Shown: positions 1 through 9,178 of the stretch, in pieces
Position numbering within the stretch: the stretch's first letter is position 1
Layout: every line of letters starts with the position of its first letter
NCBI RefSeq assembly: GCF_001485215.1
Contig: NZ_BBWW01000001.1
Coordinates: forward strand, 4,712,001-4,776,000
Source of the DNA: Leptolyngbya sp. NIES-2104
GTDB lineage: Bacteria > Cyanobacteriota > Cyanobacteriia > Leptolyngbyales > Leptolyngbyaceae
Length of the DNA stretch: 64,000 bases
Direction of reading: 5' to 3'
Translations under genes and position numbers: made by a program
The notes under the pieces: model-generated
What the model was told of the DNA's origin: nothing
Databases searched by the model: none
Seen by the model: only the letters and a program-made list of their open reading frames with translations

Positions 1-1
1 C

Positions 2-1822
2 GGCATGAGAACGAACGGCGACCTGTATCAAGGTTCGATCTTCTTGCTGATTCTGTCGGCAGTCCTCCTGTTCGCAGGTTGGTTGCACCTCCAGCCGAAA
101 TTCCGTCCGAGTTTGGCTTGGTTCAAGAACGCTGAATCGCGCCTGAACCACCACTTGGCTGGATTGTTCGGAGTCAGTTCGCTGGCTTGGGCAGGTCACT
201 TGATTCACGTTGCGATTCCCGAATCTCGCGGACAGCATGTGGGCTGGGATAACTTCCTGACCACGATGCCGCACCCGGCAGGGTTGGGACCGTTCTTCTC
301 TGGTAACTGGAGCGCGTATTCCGAAAATCCGGATACCGCAAACCATATCTTCGGAACGGCGCAAGGATCGGGTTCTGCGATCTTGACTTTCCTCGGTGGA
401 TTCCATCCGCAAACAGAATCGCTGTGGTTGACCGACATGGCTCATCACCACTTAGCGATCGCGGTAATCTTCATCGTGGCGGGTCATATGTACCGCACCA
501 ACTTTGGAATCGGTCACAGCATTCGGGACATTCTGAACGCACACAAGCCGCCTGCGGGTGGTTTGGGTGACGGTCACACCGGATTGTATGACACCGTAAA
601 CAACTCGCTGCACTTCCAATTGGGTCTTGCCCTGGGTGCTTTGGGAACGGTGACTTCTCTGGTGGCACAACACATGTACTCGATGCCGCCTTATGCGTTC
701 ATGGCGAAGGACTTCACCACTCAAGCAGCACTGTACACTCATCACCAGTACATTGCAGGCTTCCTGATGGTTGGAGCATTTGCACACGGCGCGATCTTCT
801 GGGTTCGTGATTACGACCCAGACCAAAACAAAAACAACGTGCTTGCACGAATCTTGGGACACAAGGAAGCCATCATCTCGCACTTAAGCTGGGTGTCGCT
901 CTTCTTGGGCTTCCATACTCTCGGTCTGTACGTCCACAACGATGTCGTCGTTGCGTTCGGTACTCCTGAGAAACAAATCCTGATCGAGCCTGTGTTCGCA
1001 CAGTTCGTTCAAGCTGCTCACGGTAAGGCACTGTACGGTTTCAATACCTTACTGTCGAACGCTGACAGCATCGCGTCTAACTCTGGTGCAGCTTATCTGC
1101 CCGGTTGGTTGGATGGAATCAATAGCGGCGTGAACTCGCTGTTCTTGACGATCGGACCTGGTGACTTCTTAGTTCACCATGCGATCGCGCTCGGTCTGCA
1201 CACCACCACCTTGGTCTTGGTCAAGGGCGCGTTGGATGCTCGTGGATCGAAACTGATGCCTGATAAGAAAGACTTCGGATATGCCTTCCCTTGTGATGGT
1301 CCGGGTCGTGGTGGTACTTGCGATATCTCCGCATGGGACTCCTTCTATCTGGCGATGTTCTGGATGTTGAATACGATCGGTTGGGTTACGTTCTACTGGC
1401 ACTGGAAACATCTGTCGATCTGGTCTGGTAACGTGGCTCAGTTTAACGAAAGCTCGACCTATCTGATGGGTTGGCTGCGTGACTACCTCTGGCAGTATTC
1501 GGCTCCGCTGATCAACGGCTACAACCCGTATGGCATGAATAACCTGGCGGTTTGGGCTTGGATGTTCCTCTTCGGGCACCTGGTCTGGGCGACTGGATTT
1601 ATGTTCTTGATCTCGTGGCGTGGCTACTGGCAAGAATTGATCGAAACGCTGGTGTGGGCACATGAGCGCACTCCGTTAGCGAACTTAATTCGCTTTAAGG
1701 ATAAGCCAGTTGCATTGTCGATCGTTCAAGGTCGGTTAGTCGGTTTGGTTCACTTCGCCGCTGGGTATGTGCTGACGTATGCAGCCTTCCTGATTGCAGC
1801 GACCGCTGGTAAGTTCGGTTGA
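2..1822 (+). CDS. psaB: Photosystem I P700 apoprotein A2 (PsaB), 5'-truncated by window edge
   Basis: PsaB is one half of the photosystem I core heterodimer in the thylakoid membrane; it binds P700, chlorophylls, quinone and, with PsaA, the 4Fe-4S cluster FX. The reading frame is open from base 2 and enters at the IGMRTNGD segment, so about 130 N-terminal residues lie outside the window; the visible 605+ residues run to the normal C-terminus (AATAGKFG). Numerous His-rich membrane helices are visible, and the FX loop with [12 protein letters not shown] (about bases 1287-1322) carries both conserved cysteines. The truncation is a window artefact, not a gene defect. A hairpin terminator follows at once. 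psaA would be expected upstream. Confidence 0.98.
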   Translation, partial: GMRTNGDLYQGSIFLLILSAVLLFAGWLHLQPKFRPSLAWFKNAESRLNHHLAGLFGVSSLAWAGHLIHVAIPESRGQHVGWDNFLTTMPHPAGLGPFFSGNWSAYSENPDTANHIFGTAQGSGSAILTFLGGFHPQTESLWLTDMAHHHLAIAVIFIVAGHMYRTNFGIGHSIRDILNAHKPPAGGLGDGHTGLYDTVNNSLHFQLGLALGALGTVTSLVAQHMYSMPPYAFMAKDFTTQAALYTHHQYIAGFLMVGAFAHGAIFWVRDYDPDQNKNNVLARILGHKEAIISHLSWVSLFLGFHTLGLYVHNDVVVAFGTPEKQILIEPVFAQFVQAAHGKALYGFNTLLSNADSIASNSGAAYLPGWLDGINSGVNSLFLTIGPGDFLVHHAIALGLHTTTLVLVKGALDARGSKLMPDKKDFGYAFPCDGPGRGGTCDISAWDSFYLAMFWMLNTIGWVTFYWHWKHLSIWSGNVAQFNESSTYLMGWLRDYLWQYSAPLINGYNPYGMNNLAVWAWMFLFGHLVWATGFMFLISWRGYWQELIETLVWAHERTPLANLIRFKDKPVALSIVQGRLVGLVHFAAGYVLTYAAFLIAATAGKFG

Positions 1823-1850
1823 TCCGACTGACTGTGGTAGATAAATAAGG

Positions 1851-1880
1851 AAATCCCTCGCCTTCGGGTGGGGGATTTTT
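1851..1880 (+). terminator. Rho-independent terminator of psaB
   Basis: A 12-bp stem (AAATCCCTCGCC paired with GGTGGGGGATTT, with G-U pairs) closes over a TTCG tetraloop and is followed by a T run. It lies 29 bases after the psaB stop codon. Confidence 0.85.
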
Positions 1881-1947
1881 GGTTTGAAGGGGAAATTGCA
1901 ATTCAAGAAGGGAACAATTAGTCTGTCAATCTCAAGCCCCTTCTGCT

Positions 1948-2871
1948 ATGCAAGTATTTTTCATTCATGGTGTTGCGACTAAAGATGCTGCTTATTCAAA
2001 GCGTTTACAGACTCTCTTGAAGGAGGAGTTTTCTAACAGAGACAAGCAACTTCCATATTTTTACGGAAGCTTCTGGGGCACTGTTGTAAATGAGAAGGGC
2101 AGGCTGTGGAACTGGGTACATCAAGACCTGAAGGAACTTAAGAAAAATTACCCGCACCTGGACACGAAGGATGTTTTCAGATATCAGGAATTTCGAGAAG
2201 ATTTCATTTCTGATTTTTTTGGAGATGTTTTAACGTATTTCAACACAGAACGTGGCAGAGACGTAAGGGGGATCATTGCAGAACAGCTTCGTAAATTTCT
2301 ACAACATCTACCTCAAGATGAAGAACTGCATATCATTGCTCATTCACTCGGTACAGTAGTGCTTTGGGATGTCCTATTTTCTGATCGCTTTTCAGAGGGT
2401 GATCCAGCTCATACCATTCGTGAACTGATTCAAGTTCCTGACGCTTCTGTAAATACTTCTAGGATGCGGCTTAAAAGTATTACAACTATGGGATCTCCAG
2501 TGCTGTTTTTCAATATGATGCTGGATGTTCAACCAGAAAAAGTGAAAGCCTTTGCTTCTCAGTATCAACCTAGTGAACTTCGCTGGATTAACATCATTCA
2601 TGCTTCTGACATTATTGCCTATCCCCTTCAATCGGCGATGAATGCTAGATTAATGCCAAACTTCTTTTTCCGCGATAAGTATATTTGGGCGGATAGAAAT
2701 GGAGCGGAGAAGGCGGCTCGTACTTTTGGTCAAGCTCACGCTGCTATGGGGGTTGGACTTGCCGACGCTCACAGTTCATATTGGACAAGTCGTGGTGCAG
2801 CTCGTTTAATTACGGCAAACTTGCTCGACGATCGTGGTGAAATTGATTCTGCTAAAGTAGACACAGAGTAG
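1948..2871 (+). CDS. Alpha/beta-hydrolase (lipase-like serine hydrolase)
   Basis: 307-residue soluble protein with the outline of an alpha/beta-hydrolase. Residues 4-9 (FFIHGV) form the usual HG oxyanion-hole strand. Residues 129-136 (IIAHSLGT) form the nucleophile elbow with Ser133. HASD around residue 220 and ADAHSSYW near residue 270 could supply the acid and the His. No signal peptide is seen, so it is probably cytoplasmic. The substrate cannot be told from sequence. It starts 126 bases after the psaB stop and has lower GC and fewer HIP1 sites than psaB. It is followed within a few bases by a toxin-antitoxin pair, so this may be an accessory insertion. It could equally be a lipase, esterase or acyl-transferring hydrolase. 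Confidence 0.7.
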   Translation: MQVFFIHGVATKDAAYSKRLQTLLKEEFSNRDKQLPYFYGSFWGTVVNEKGRLWNWVHQDLKELKKNYPHLDTKDVFRYQEFREDFISDFFGDVLTYFNTERGRDVRGIIAEQLRKFLQHLPQDEELHIIAHSLGTVVLWDVLFSDRFSEGDPAHTIRELIQVPDASVNTSRMRLKSITTMGSPVLFFNMMLDVQPEKVKAFASQYQPSELRWINIIHASDIIAYPLQSAMNARLMPNFFFRDKYIWADRNGAEKAARTFGQAHAAMGVGLADAHSSYWTSRGAARLITANLLDDRGEIDSAKVDTE

Positions 2872-2924
2872 GTCTATTGGCTCTCGCGCTAGAATTGACT
2901 AACTCAGCTTTCAATGAAATCAAT

Positions 2925-3167
2925 ATGTCGATCGTCAATCTCCAAGTTTCATTTGAATCGCTAATTGAGGCTGTCACTTCATTAAGCCTAGAAGACAAGC
3001 GGAAACTAGCTGATATTTTAGAAGACGCTATCTTCGAGACAGAGGAGGACTTAGAAAACGATCCAGAAGTGTTGGCGGAGGTAGAGGAGGCTCGAAAGGA
3101 TTATCGAGAAGGTAATTATCAAACAATTCAGGAATATGCTGCTCAACGCTCTGAGCGCGAAACATGA
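2925..3167 (+). CDS. Antitoxin-like protein of a RelE/ParE-type pair
   Basis: An acidic 80-residue protein from ATG 2925 (MSIVNLQVSFESL). A TTG at 2877 would add 16 residues, but the ATG is the more likely start. The N-terminal half looks like a short helical region (LSLEDKRKLADIL), and the C-terminal half is highly acidic and probably disordered until it binds toxin, as in many type II antitoxins. It overlaps the next gene by ATGA at 3164-3167, the usual translational coupling for toxin-antitoxin operons. The assignment rests mainly on this partner. Confidence 0.65.
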   Translation: MSIVNLQVSFESLIEAVTSLSLEDKRKLADILEDAIFETEEDLENDPEVLAEVEEARKDYREGNYQTIQEYAAQRSERET

Positions 3168-3427
3168 GCTATGCTGTCAATGTGCCAAAAGCTGTTGGAA
3201 AGCAGCTTGATAAATTACCGACTGACGTTCGAGAAAGGCTAGTTGAGAAAATTTTATTGCTGACAGATGATGCTCGCCCTGATGGAGTCAAGAAGCTGAA
3301 GGGATCTGAGAGCGAGTATCGGCTCAGGGTTGGGAATTACCGAATACGTTACGAGATTGACGATGAAGCGTTGTCTATCACGATATTGAGTTGCAGACAT
3401 CGTAAGGAAAGTTATCGCAATAAGTAG
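3164..3427 (+). CDS. RelE/ParE-superfamily toxin
   Basis: 87-residue basic protein with the RelE/ParE fold pattern: N-terminal strand and two helices (VPKAVGKQLDKLPTDVRERL), then the core GVKKLKGSESEYRLRVGNYRIRY and a C-terminal strand ending in CRHRKESYRN. The R-x-R-x-G-x-Y-R-x-x-Y motif and terminal basic residues are typical of RelE-type mRNA interferases. Family members cleave mRNA at the ribosome and are neutralised by the upstream antitoxin. Full length, no visible defects. Whether it is active cannot be judged. Confidence 0.8.
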   Translation: MSYAVNVPKAVGKQLDKLPTDVRERLVEKILLLTDDARPDGVKKLKGSESEYRLRVGNYRIRYEIDDEALSITILSCRHRKESYRNK

Positions 3428-3523
3428 CGCGATCGGGCAATAAACTTCCTCAATGTCGGCTAAAACACCTGCCAAAATTAAAACCCTCGTGTACAACTGC
3501 ACAAATGCTTGAGGGTTCATTCG

Positions 3524-4510
3524 ATGACTCAGAATAGTTTCAAGGTTGGAACGTTTAACGTCTACAATCTATCGCTGGCAAACGTTCCTTTCTACAATCA
3601 GAAATACAGCGAATCCGTTTATGCTAAGAAGATTCGATGGATTGGGCATCAGCTTGATTCGATGAAAGCTGACGTTGTGGGATTTCAGGAAGTTTGGCAG
3701 CAGCAAGCGCTCCAAGATGCGATCGACCAAAGCGAATTTCTTAAAGATGCCAATGTCGTTCTCGCGAAGGAACAAACGACTACACCCTCTGTTGCGATCG
3801 CGTCTCGTTTCCCGATAATCAGCCATGAAGCGATCGCTGATTTTCCCGAAGCTGCATTGCTCAAAATTGAAGGGGAAGAGTTAGCGCTAAAACAGTTCTC
3901 GCGTCCGGTGCTGTGTGTTCGAGTTGAACTTCGAGAAGGTGTGGAATGCACATTTGTTGTGGCGCATCTGAAATCGAAGCGACCAGACATAGCAGAAGGG
4001 GCTGATCCGAATGATCCATTAGAGCAAGCAAAGGGACAAGTTCGATCGCTGATTCGTCGATCGGCAGAATCCGTTGCACTGCGATCAATTTTGATCAATC
4101 TGATGCAAGGGAACAATCATCCAGTGATTGCAATGGGCGATTTGAATGATGAAAGCTTAGCTGTGACGACACAATTGATTTCGGGTGAGCCGCCGTTTAG
4201 AAGATTGTCGATCGAGCGCAAAAAAGCGGTGTGGGATGTGTTGCTCTATCACGTCAAAGATATTCAGGCACGTCAAAGCTATGGCGATTTCTACTACACC
4301 CACATCCACAACGGACATTATGGGAGCCTCGATCACATTTTGGTGAGCCAAGAATTTGTTGAGCAGAACCGCGATCGCGTGGGTCGAGTGGGATATGTTT
4401 CAGTGTTCAATGATCATCTAATTGATGAAACGCTGAGCAAAGATGAGGTCGAAGATTGGCAATCGGATCATGGTCAGGTGGTGGCATTGATCGAACTTGC
4501 AAAGCTGTAG
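3524..4510 (+). CDS. Endonuclease/exonuclease/phosphatase (EEP) family protein
   Basis: 328 residues from ATG 3524; a TTG at 3509 is in frame but less likely. The DNase I/AP endonuclease-like motifs appear in order: GTFNVYNL with the metal-coordinating Asn, GFQEVWQ with the catalytic Glu, AHLKSKRP with the catalytic His, GDLNDE with the Asp-Asn pair, and the C-terminal SDHGQV. All catalytic positions are present, so an active Mg2+-dependent phosphodiesterase or phosphatase is likely. No signal peptide is seen. Substrate (nucleic acid, lipid phosphate or inositol phosphate) cannot be assigned. A second EEP protein lies at 14488-15468 but has a membrane anchor. Confidence 0.8.
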   Translation: MTQNSFKVGTFNVYNLSLANVPFYNQKYSESVYAKKIRWIGHQLDSMKADVVGFQEVWQQQALQDAIDQSEFLKDANVVLAKEQTTTPSVAIASRFPIISHEAIADFPEAALLKIEGEELALKQFSRPVLCVRVELREGVECTFVVAHLKSKRPDIAEGADPNDPLEQAKGQVRSLIRRSAESVALRSILINLMQGNNHPVIAMGDLNDESLAVTTQLISGEPPFRRLSIERKKAVWDVLLYHVKDIQARQSYGDFYYTHIHNGHYGSLDHILVSQEFVEQNRDRVGRVGYVSVFNDHLIDETLSKDEVEDWQSDHGQVVALIELAKL

Positions 4511-4775
4511 TTTCATCTAATACAAATCTGCTGCAACTGGAAAATCAACCGATTCCAAAAGGCTATCAAGTGCAGGCTTATCGCTGTCAGAAACGATATG
4601 GCTGTGATTGGGTGTGGAGCCGTTAGTGGACAGTCCTGAGATACCAGAAATTAGCGATCGACGATTTCGCCAACTGCACGAATTCTATGAGCCTTGGAAA
4701 AATCTTACCCGTGAGGGTAATGGCAGAGAGCAGTCACATAATGCCAAAGTTTTATTAGATAACCAAAGAGGGTAA
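4511..4775 (+). pseudogene. Possible decayed coding fragments
   Basis: Two adjacent open stretches in different frames look protein-like but have no proper start. The first (about 4528-4626) encodes QPIPKGYQVQAYRCQKRYG and ends at TAG 4624. The second (4626-4775, GTG start possible) encodes a 49-residue peptide containing RRFRQLHEFYEPW and ends three bases before the next gene. They may be remnants of one disrupted gene, or the second may be a real small ORF. I do not recognise a family. Confidence 0.3.
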
Positions 4776-4778
4776 TTT

Positions 4779-5618
4779 ATGCCAGACGGACTTCTAGAAG
4801 ACGATATTCAGATTAAAGCTCCTGCATTGGATGCCGCTCAACACCCATCACTACGAGGTGTAACGGCTGACAAGGGATCAGGAGTTGTTGGGGTTAGCCA
4901 CTCTAAAAAGAGTTTAGGACTACTAGGCGGAAGCGATCGTGTTTTCCGTCAGAGTGCAGGTGTGTATGGTGAGAGTATTCAGCAAGGAGTTTTTGGACAC
5001 TCTACTGATCCGACTGGGACTGGGGTATATGGTAACAGCGTCGGTTCTGGTTTTGGGGTTCGCGGTGAGAGCACTGATGGTATTGCCGTACAGGGACAAA
5101 GTTTTGGTGGTGGACTTGCTGGGAAATTTATCGGCAATGTTGAGGTTACAGATAACTTGGTTGTTCAAGGCAGAAATATCAATGCTCTTTTCTCACAGAT
5201 ACAATCGTTGGGAAATCTTGTAGGACGAGTGCAAGGACTAGAAGGGCGAGTGCAAACACTAGAACAGGAAAATCAGCGACTTAAGCAAGAGATTGCAGAA
5301 CTCAAGAACCAATCATCTGGAGGGAAACTACCAGCGGGTTCTCCAAATCCGCAAATTTCAGTCACGAAGAAAGATGGCAAGTTTGTAGTGACAGGATCTG
5401 GGTTTTTAGCAAGTACAACAATTTCTATTCGCGTTGTAGATACAAATCAGCCTCAGAGCTATTTTACATACTCACAAAGTTCAGAATCAGATGGAGCACT
5501 AAATTTTCAGCAATCGATTAGTTGTGTCATGGGTGCTTCTCTCTCTTTCAGCGCATCGGATGGGCGTGTCACTTCAGGCAATCAGATTTGGAGCAATATT
5601 TTTCGGATCACTTGTTGA
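4779..5618 (+). CDS. Fibre-like protein: Gly-rich beta-repeats, coiled coil, C-terminal beta domain
   Basis: 279 residues. Residues 30-115 hold short repeats of the type G-V-x-G-x-S (GVVGVSHS, GVYGESIQ, GVFGHSTD, GVYGNSVG, GVRGESTD, AVQGQSFG), about 15-20 residues apart, as in beta-helical stalks of phage tail fibres and some secreted proteins. About residues 140-178 form a heptad coiled coil (VQGLEGRVQTLEQENQRL). The C-terminal 100 residues look like a beta-sandwich with two Cys. No classical signal peptide is seen. The overall plan of shaft, trimerising coil and head resembles fibre or adhesin proteins, but no phage genes are nearby. Function unknown. Confidence 0.55.
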   Translation: MPDGLLEDDIQIKAPALDAAQHPSLRGVTADKGSGVVGVSHSKKSLGLLGGSDRVFRQSAGVYGESIQQGVFGHSTDPTGTGVYGNSVGSGFGVRGESTDGIAVQGQSFGGGLAGKFIGNVEVTDNLVVQGRNINALFSQIQSLGNLVGRVQGLEGRVQTLEQENQRLKQEIAELKNQSSGGKLPAGSPNPQISVTKKDGKFVVTGSGFLASTTISIRVVDTNQPQSYFTYSQSSESDGALNFQQSISCVMGASLSFSASDGRVTSGNQIWSNIFRITC

Positions 5619-5718
5619 TCATTAAAGTTGGTATCTCCTCTGCTAGAAATCTTCTTTTGAAGAAAGTTCTATATCGGGTAAATGTATTGATGTGGAACAG
5701 CGATCGCGTAACCAAAAG

Positions 5719-7197
5719 CTATTTCGCATTTGACTGACTTGCTTTCGCTTGTCGATCGTGAAGATCGAGCTTTGCCCGAAGCTCATCTTTAATGCGATTC
5801 ATAATCGAATCCTCATCCAACGAAGCCAAAATTCTCGTCACAACCGCTTTCGGGCTTTCTGTGCCCCAAGAGGCATCATTGGCAAGATACGCTTTGGTTA
5901 CTTGAGCGATCGCATAAGTCGAAACCCCCGCCACCGCGCCCTGAGTCAAAGCCACCGATAGATAAGGCGCGATCGACAATCCCCCCGTTGCCGGAGCCGA
6001 TAACCCTAACAAGCCTTTCAGCGAACTCAATCCCAAGTTCGTCAACAATTCAGTCGCGCTAATGCCACCCATCGCGATCGCAATACGCTGCAACAATTTG
6101 ATTGCACCTTGTTGAGTCATGTGGATGCCGTAGAGCTTCGATAAGCTCATGATCATTGCAACATCGATCGCGGCACTGCTGATGATATCGAGAACCATGA
6201 TTGGATTAACCGCAGTTGCGATCGCTTTCGTCATCACACCGTTCCAAATCACGCGATTGGCGTTTTGTTCGCGAATGGAGAGTTTGCGCTGGAGTAAGCG
6301 ATCGTGAACGTCATCTGCAAACAGCATCGAATTCAGGGCAACTAAAGATTTTCCTTCTCGATGCAAGACTTCAAGGATTTTCAGTTTGAGATCTTGAACT
6401 TGCGGTTCTGTTCTAATCATTTGCGGGGACATGCGACCATCAGGACGTTTGACCGCTCGTGCAACTAGTGGAGAAGCCGCCGCCATCACGATTTCATCGG
6501 GTGAGAGCAGTTCTTTGACGCGCTCATCGCGGATTTTTTGATAGATGCTCATGCGATCGGCATCGGGGTATTGATCAATCTTGTTGAACACTAAAATGAT
6601 CGGTTTCCCAACTTCGCGCAGTTCTGAGAGTGCTTGAAATTCGACTTTGGTGATGTCACCGGAAACAATAAAGAGTAAGAGATCGGCTTGTTGAGCAACT
6701 TGACGCGCTAAGGCTTCTCTGGCTTCGCCGTTGACTTCATCGATTCCAGGAGTGTCAATTAATTCGATTTGAGAGTTGGTAGTACTGGGGAGTTTGACGC
6801 GCAGGATTTCTTGATCGCTGCCCTCGATCGCTTCAGTTGCCACAGTCCACTGAGCGGATTGCTGCGATCGCGTCACGCCATGAATTGCGCCTGTTTCAAA
6901 AATTTGCTGACCGAGTAACGCATTGAGTAACGAAGACTTACCGCGCCCGACCATTCCAAAGGCTGCGATTTGAACCACGAGACGATCGAGCTTTTCTAGC
7001 ATCGTCCCTAGTCCGTGAATTTCTGACTCCAGCCCCGATCGCTCTTGATCAGTTAAATCGAGATTTTCAACTAGCTCCCGTAGCGTCGTTTGAGCCTGTC
7101 GATAATTTAGCTCAGCTTGGATCTCATCGAATCCGGAGATCGCTTCGTCTAGCTCCTCATCCAAAGGTTTGCCAGTATCGGAAATGGAGTCAGTCAT
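5719..7197 (-). CDS. Era-like GTPase with DUF697-type C-terminal membrane domain
   Basis: 492 residues from ATG 7197; an upstream GTG at 7230 is possible. After an acidic helical N-terminus, the G domain has P-loop GMVGRGKSS (81-89), G3 DTPG (148-151) and G4 FNKIDQ. The C-terminal half (about 320-440) has hydrophobic helices rich in Gly and Ala (AMGGISATELLTNLG), as in DUF697 proteins. Cyanobacteria commonly encode several such GTPases; their exact roles are not established, with membrane remodelling or stress functions suggested. Followed upstream on the same strand by rpsU, but with a separate leader. Confidence 0.8.
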   Translation of the reverse strand: MTDSISDTGKPLDEELDEAISGFDEIQAELNYRQAQTTLRELVENLDLTDQERSGLESEIHGLGTMLEKLDRLVVQIAAFGMVGRGKSSLLNALLGQQIFETGAIHGVTRSQQSAQWTVATEAIEGSDQEILRVKLPSTTNSQIELIDTPGIDEVNGEAREALARQVAQQADLLLFIVSGDITKVEFQALSELREVGKPIILVFNKIDQYPDADRMSIYQKIRDERVKELLSPDEIVMAAASPLVARAVKRPDGRMSPQMIRTEPQVQDLKLKILEVLHREGKSLVALNSMLFADDVHDRLLQRKLSIREQNANRVIWNGVMTKAIATAVNPIMVLDIISSAAIDVAMIMSLSKLYGIHMTQQGAIKLLQRIAIAMGGISATELLTNLGLSSLKGLLGLSAPATGGLSIAPYLSVALTQGAVAGVSTYAIAQVTKAYLANDASWGTESPKAVVTRILASLDEDSIMNRIKDELRAKLDLHDRQAKASQSNAK

Positions 7198-7303
7198 AAA
7201 TTCACGGGAGAAGTAATCTGCACTCCTCACATCCTAGCAATGCTGCCGATAAACGGTCTGAGACCAAAAAATCGATCCTTATGACAAGAATCGACTGATA
7301 CCG

Positions 7304-7483
7304 TTAGCGGTAGCGGCGATTGCGTCGGGCGACGATCGCTTTGCGCTTGCGCTTTTCCAGCGGGGTTTCAAAATGACGGTGCGATCGCAGATCTGCCAAA
7401 ATTCCAGCTTTTGAGACTTGGCGCTTAAAGCGGCGCAACGCTGAATCGATGCCTTCGTTTTCTCCTAAAACCACTTGGGTCAT
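7304..7483 (-). CDS. rpsU: 30S ribosomal protein S21
   Basis: 59 residues from ATG 7483, preceded by the strong ribosome-binding sequence TTGGAGGATC. The protein ([19 protein letters not shown] then a very basic tail ending [13 protein letters not shown]) is a normal S21, a small late-assembling 30S protein that helps base pairing of mRNA with 16S rRNA. A longer reading frame upstream to 7567 has no support. It sits alone between the GTPase gene and a conserved unknown gene. Confidence 0.95.
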   Translation of the reverse strand: MTQVVLGENEGIDSALRRFKRQVSKAGILADLRSHRHFETPLEKRKRKAIVARRNRRYR

Positions 7484-7628
7484 GCTTGATCCTCCAATTA
7501 AATTCAGATTTGTAGATTCCAACGGACTAAAAATCGCTGTCCACACGGCTGTTCTTGTACAGAACAAGTATGCACAGCTTCTTAAAGAACGCGCAACCTA
7601 CCATCATGAAGGTTAGCACAAATCTCAT

Positions 7629-8888
7629 CTAAGAGCGCATTAACTGATTCACAAAACACAGATTCAAAGCGCTGAAGTTTGTACTGAGTGCGAGTTGTAG
7701 GTTTTCCATTGCGGCAATCAGCCACTGAACGCGATCGCGACTGTAGCTTTCATAGTGATGAAATAAGATCGAAAATCGCTTTTCTAAATAAGGCTTCACC
7801 CGCCGACACAGTAGAACAATTTGAAGTAAAAGCTGCGTGGTTGAAGTCGCCCCTAAATTCGAGAGGAGATCGACAAAAACAAAATGCTGGGGTCGATGGA
7901 CGCTCTCGACAACGAGGAAGTTTAACAATTGGCTGCAAGTCCGCACCATGAGGAAATCGGTGAGCGGCTGTGAGTCGCTTTGTGGATAAGTATTGATTAA
8001 TAAGTTGCCAAGTTGCTGATTGAAATGGCGCTTTCCGTAGGCGGGATTCACACTATTTGTGAGGTAGTGGTATAGCTCAGCTTTGAATTCTTTGTACGAT
8101 CGAACTTCCTGGCAATGGGTTAAAAATCGCTGTGCCACCTCGCGGCAGGTATCGTTTCCGTTTACTTTTCCGGTGAATTGATGAAGTGCAGCACTGAGAG
8201 AGCGATCGTCTAACAGAGTTGGATTCTGTACCGGGTGAATTTCACGATCGCTAGAATTACGCCGTACCTGATAAGTCACATATTTAGACAGGTCAATCTC
8301 GAATTGCTTTTGTCGATCGGCTTGAAGTTGTCGGATCGAAACTTGTTGAATGTCAGGGGTTCCCTCAGCGACAAGGCAATGTTCGTACAGATAAGGATAG
8401 CGACGGATGAGCGTGTCAAACGACTCGGTTTCGGTCGGCGCGGGCTGTAGAACGGTTGCGAGACGTTTGAGAGTGAGATATTGCTCAGTTTGTTGAAACT
8501 CCTGAATGAGAGTGCGCTGCTGTTTGATGATGCGCGATCGACCAAAATCTGCGGTAACTGGACGGGTCGGAGTCGAGTCGAATGAAGAAATCAGTTCTGC
8601 GATCGCGCTCTGATGTTGAGGGCGAGACTGCCAGCGGTTGATCAGAATATGGCAGCAGCGATTCAGGATAAAACGAAATTCTTGCGCGGAAGTGCTGGAC
8701 TGAATTAAGCGATCGAGGTCTTGCTGAAAAGCGAGGTCTGGATAGCCAGTTCCTTCGACAAACAAGAGGCGAAACCGCTCGTTCAAGGCTTGAGGCGATT
8801 CAGTTTGAACCAGATTTAGTAAATGATCATAAAGTCGCTGTTCTTCTGGCGTAATTCCGCGACTTTGATAAATCGATCCAGCATTCAT
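7629..8888 (-). CDS. Conserved cyanobacterial-type hypothetical protein, helical
   Basis: 419 residues from ATG 8888, with GAGGAG at good distance upstream. The protein is soluble, predicted mostly helical, and rich in Gln, Arg and Leu, with no metal or nucleotide motif I recognise. Local patterns include EFRFILNRCCHILINRW near residue 75 and a C-terminal helical region (VKPYLEKRFSILFHHYESY). There are no membrane segments. Base composition and HIP1 frequency match the neighbours, suggesting a long-resident gene. Function unknown. Confidence 0.7.
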   Translation of the reverse strand: MNAGSIYQSRGITPEEQRLYDHLLNLVQTESPQALNERFRLLFVEGTGYPDLAFQQDLDRLIQSSTSAQEFRFILNRCCHILINRWQSRPQHQSAIAELISSFDSTPTRPVTADFGRSRIIKQQRTLIQEFQQTEQYLTLKRLATVLQPAPTETESFDTLIRRYPYLYEHCLVAEGTPDIQQVSIRQLQADRQKQFEIDLSKYVTYQVRRNSSDREIHPVQNPTLLDDRSLSAALHQFTGKVNGNDTCREVAQRFLTHCQEVRSYKEFKAELYHYLTNSVNPAYGKRHFNQQLGNLLINTYPQSDSQPLTDFLMVRTCSQLLNFLVVESVHRPQHFVFVDLLSNLGATSTTQLLLQIVLLCRRVKPYLEKRFSILFHHYESYSRDRVQWLIAAMENLQLALSTNFSALNLCFVNQLMRS

Positions 8889-9178
8889 GGTTTCAGCACT
8901 CCTCAACCCCAGACTTCAGGAACATCAATTAGATAGGAATCGGACTCGACCGGGGCAAGGTCAAAGTATGGCGATCGTAATGAAATCCGTGAAGACTCAG
9001 TGTAACCTGTGTCACTTCATCAAGACTTTACACAAAGATCCGCATTGTCTTCACGTAGCTTTTACTACCGCTCCTGTTTCTAGTTTTCCGCGATTAATGG
9101 TTTTGATCCGGATCAGTACCGAGAATCTACCTACGCTTCAAGAATATTAAGCGGAGCAAGAAAATTTTTCAAACGTCA

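Noticed and set aside
2-1822. psaB lacking its N-terminus
   Set aside because: The frame is open from the first bases and enters mid-domain, so this is the window edge and not a pseudogene.
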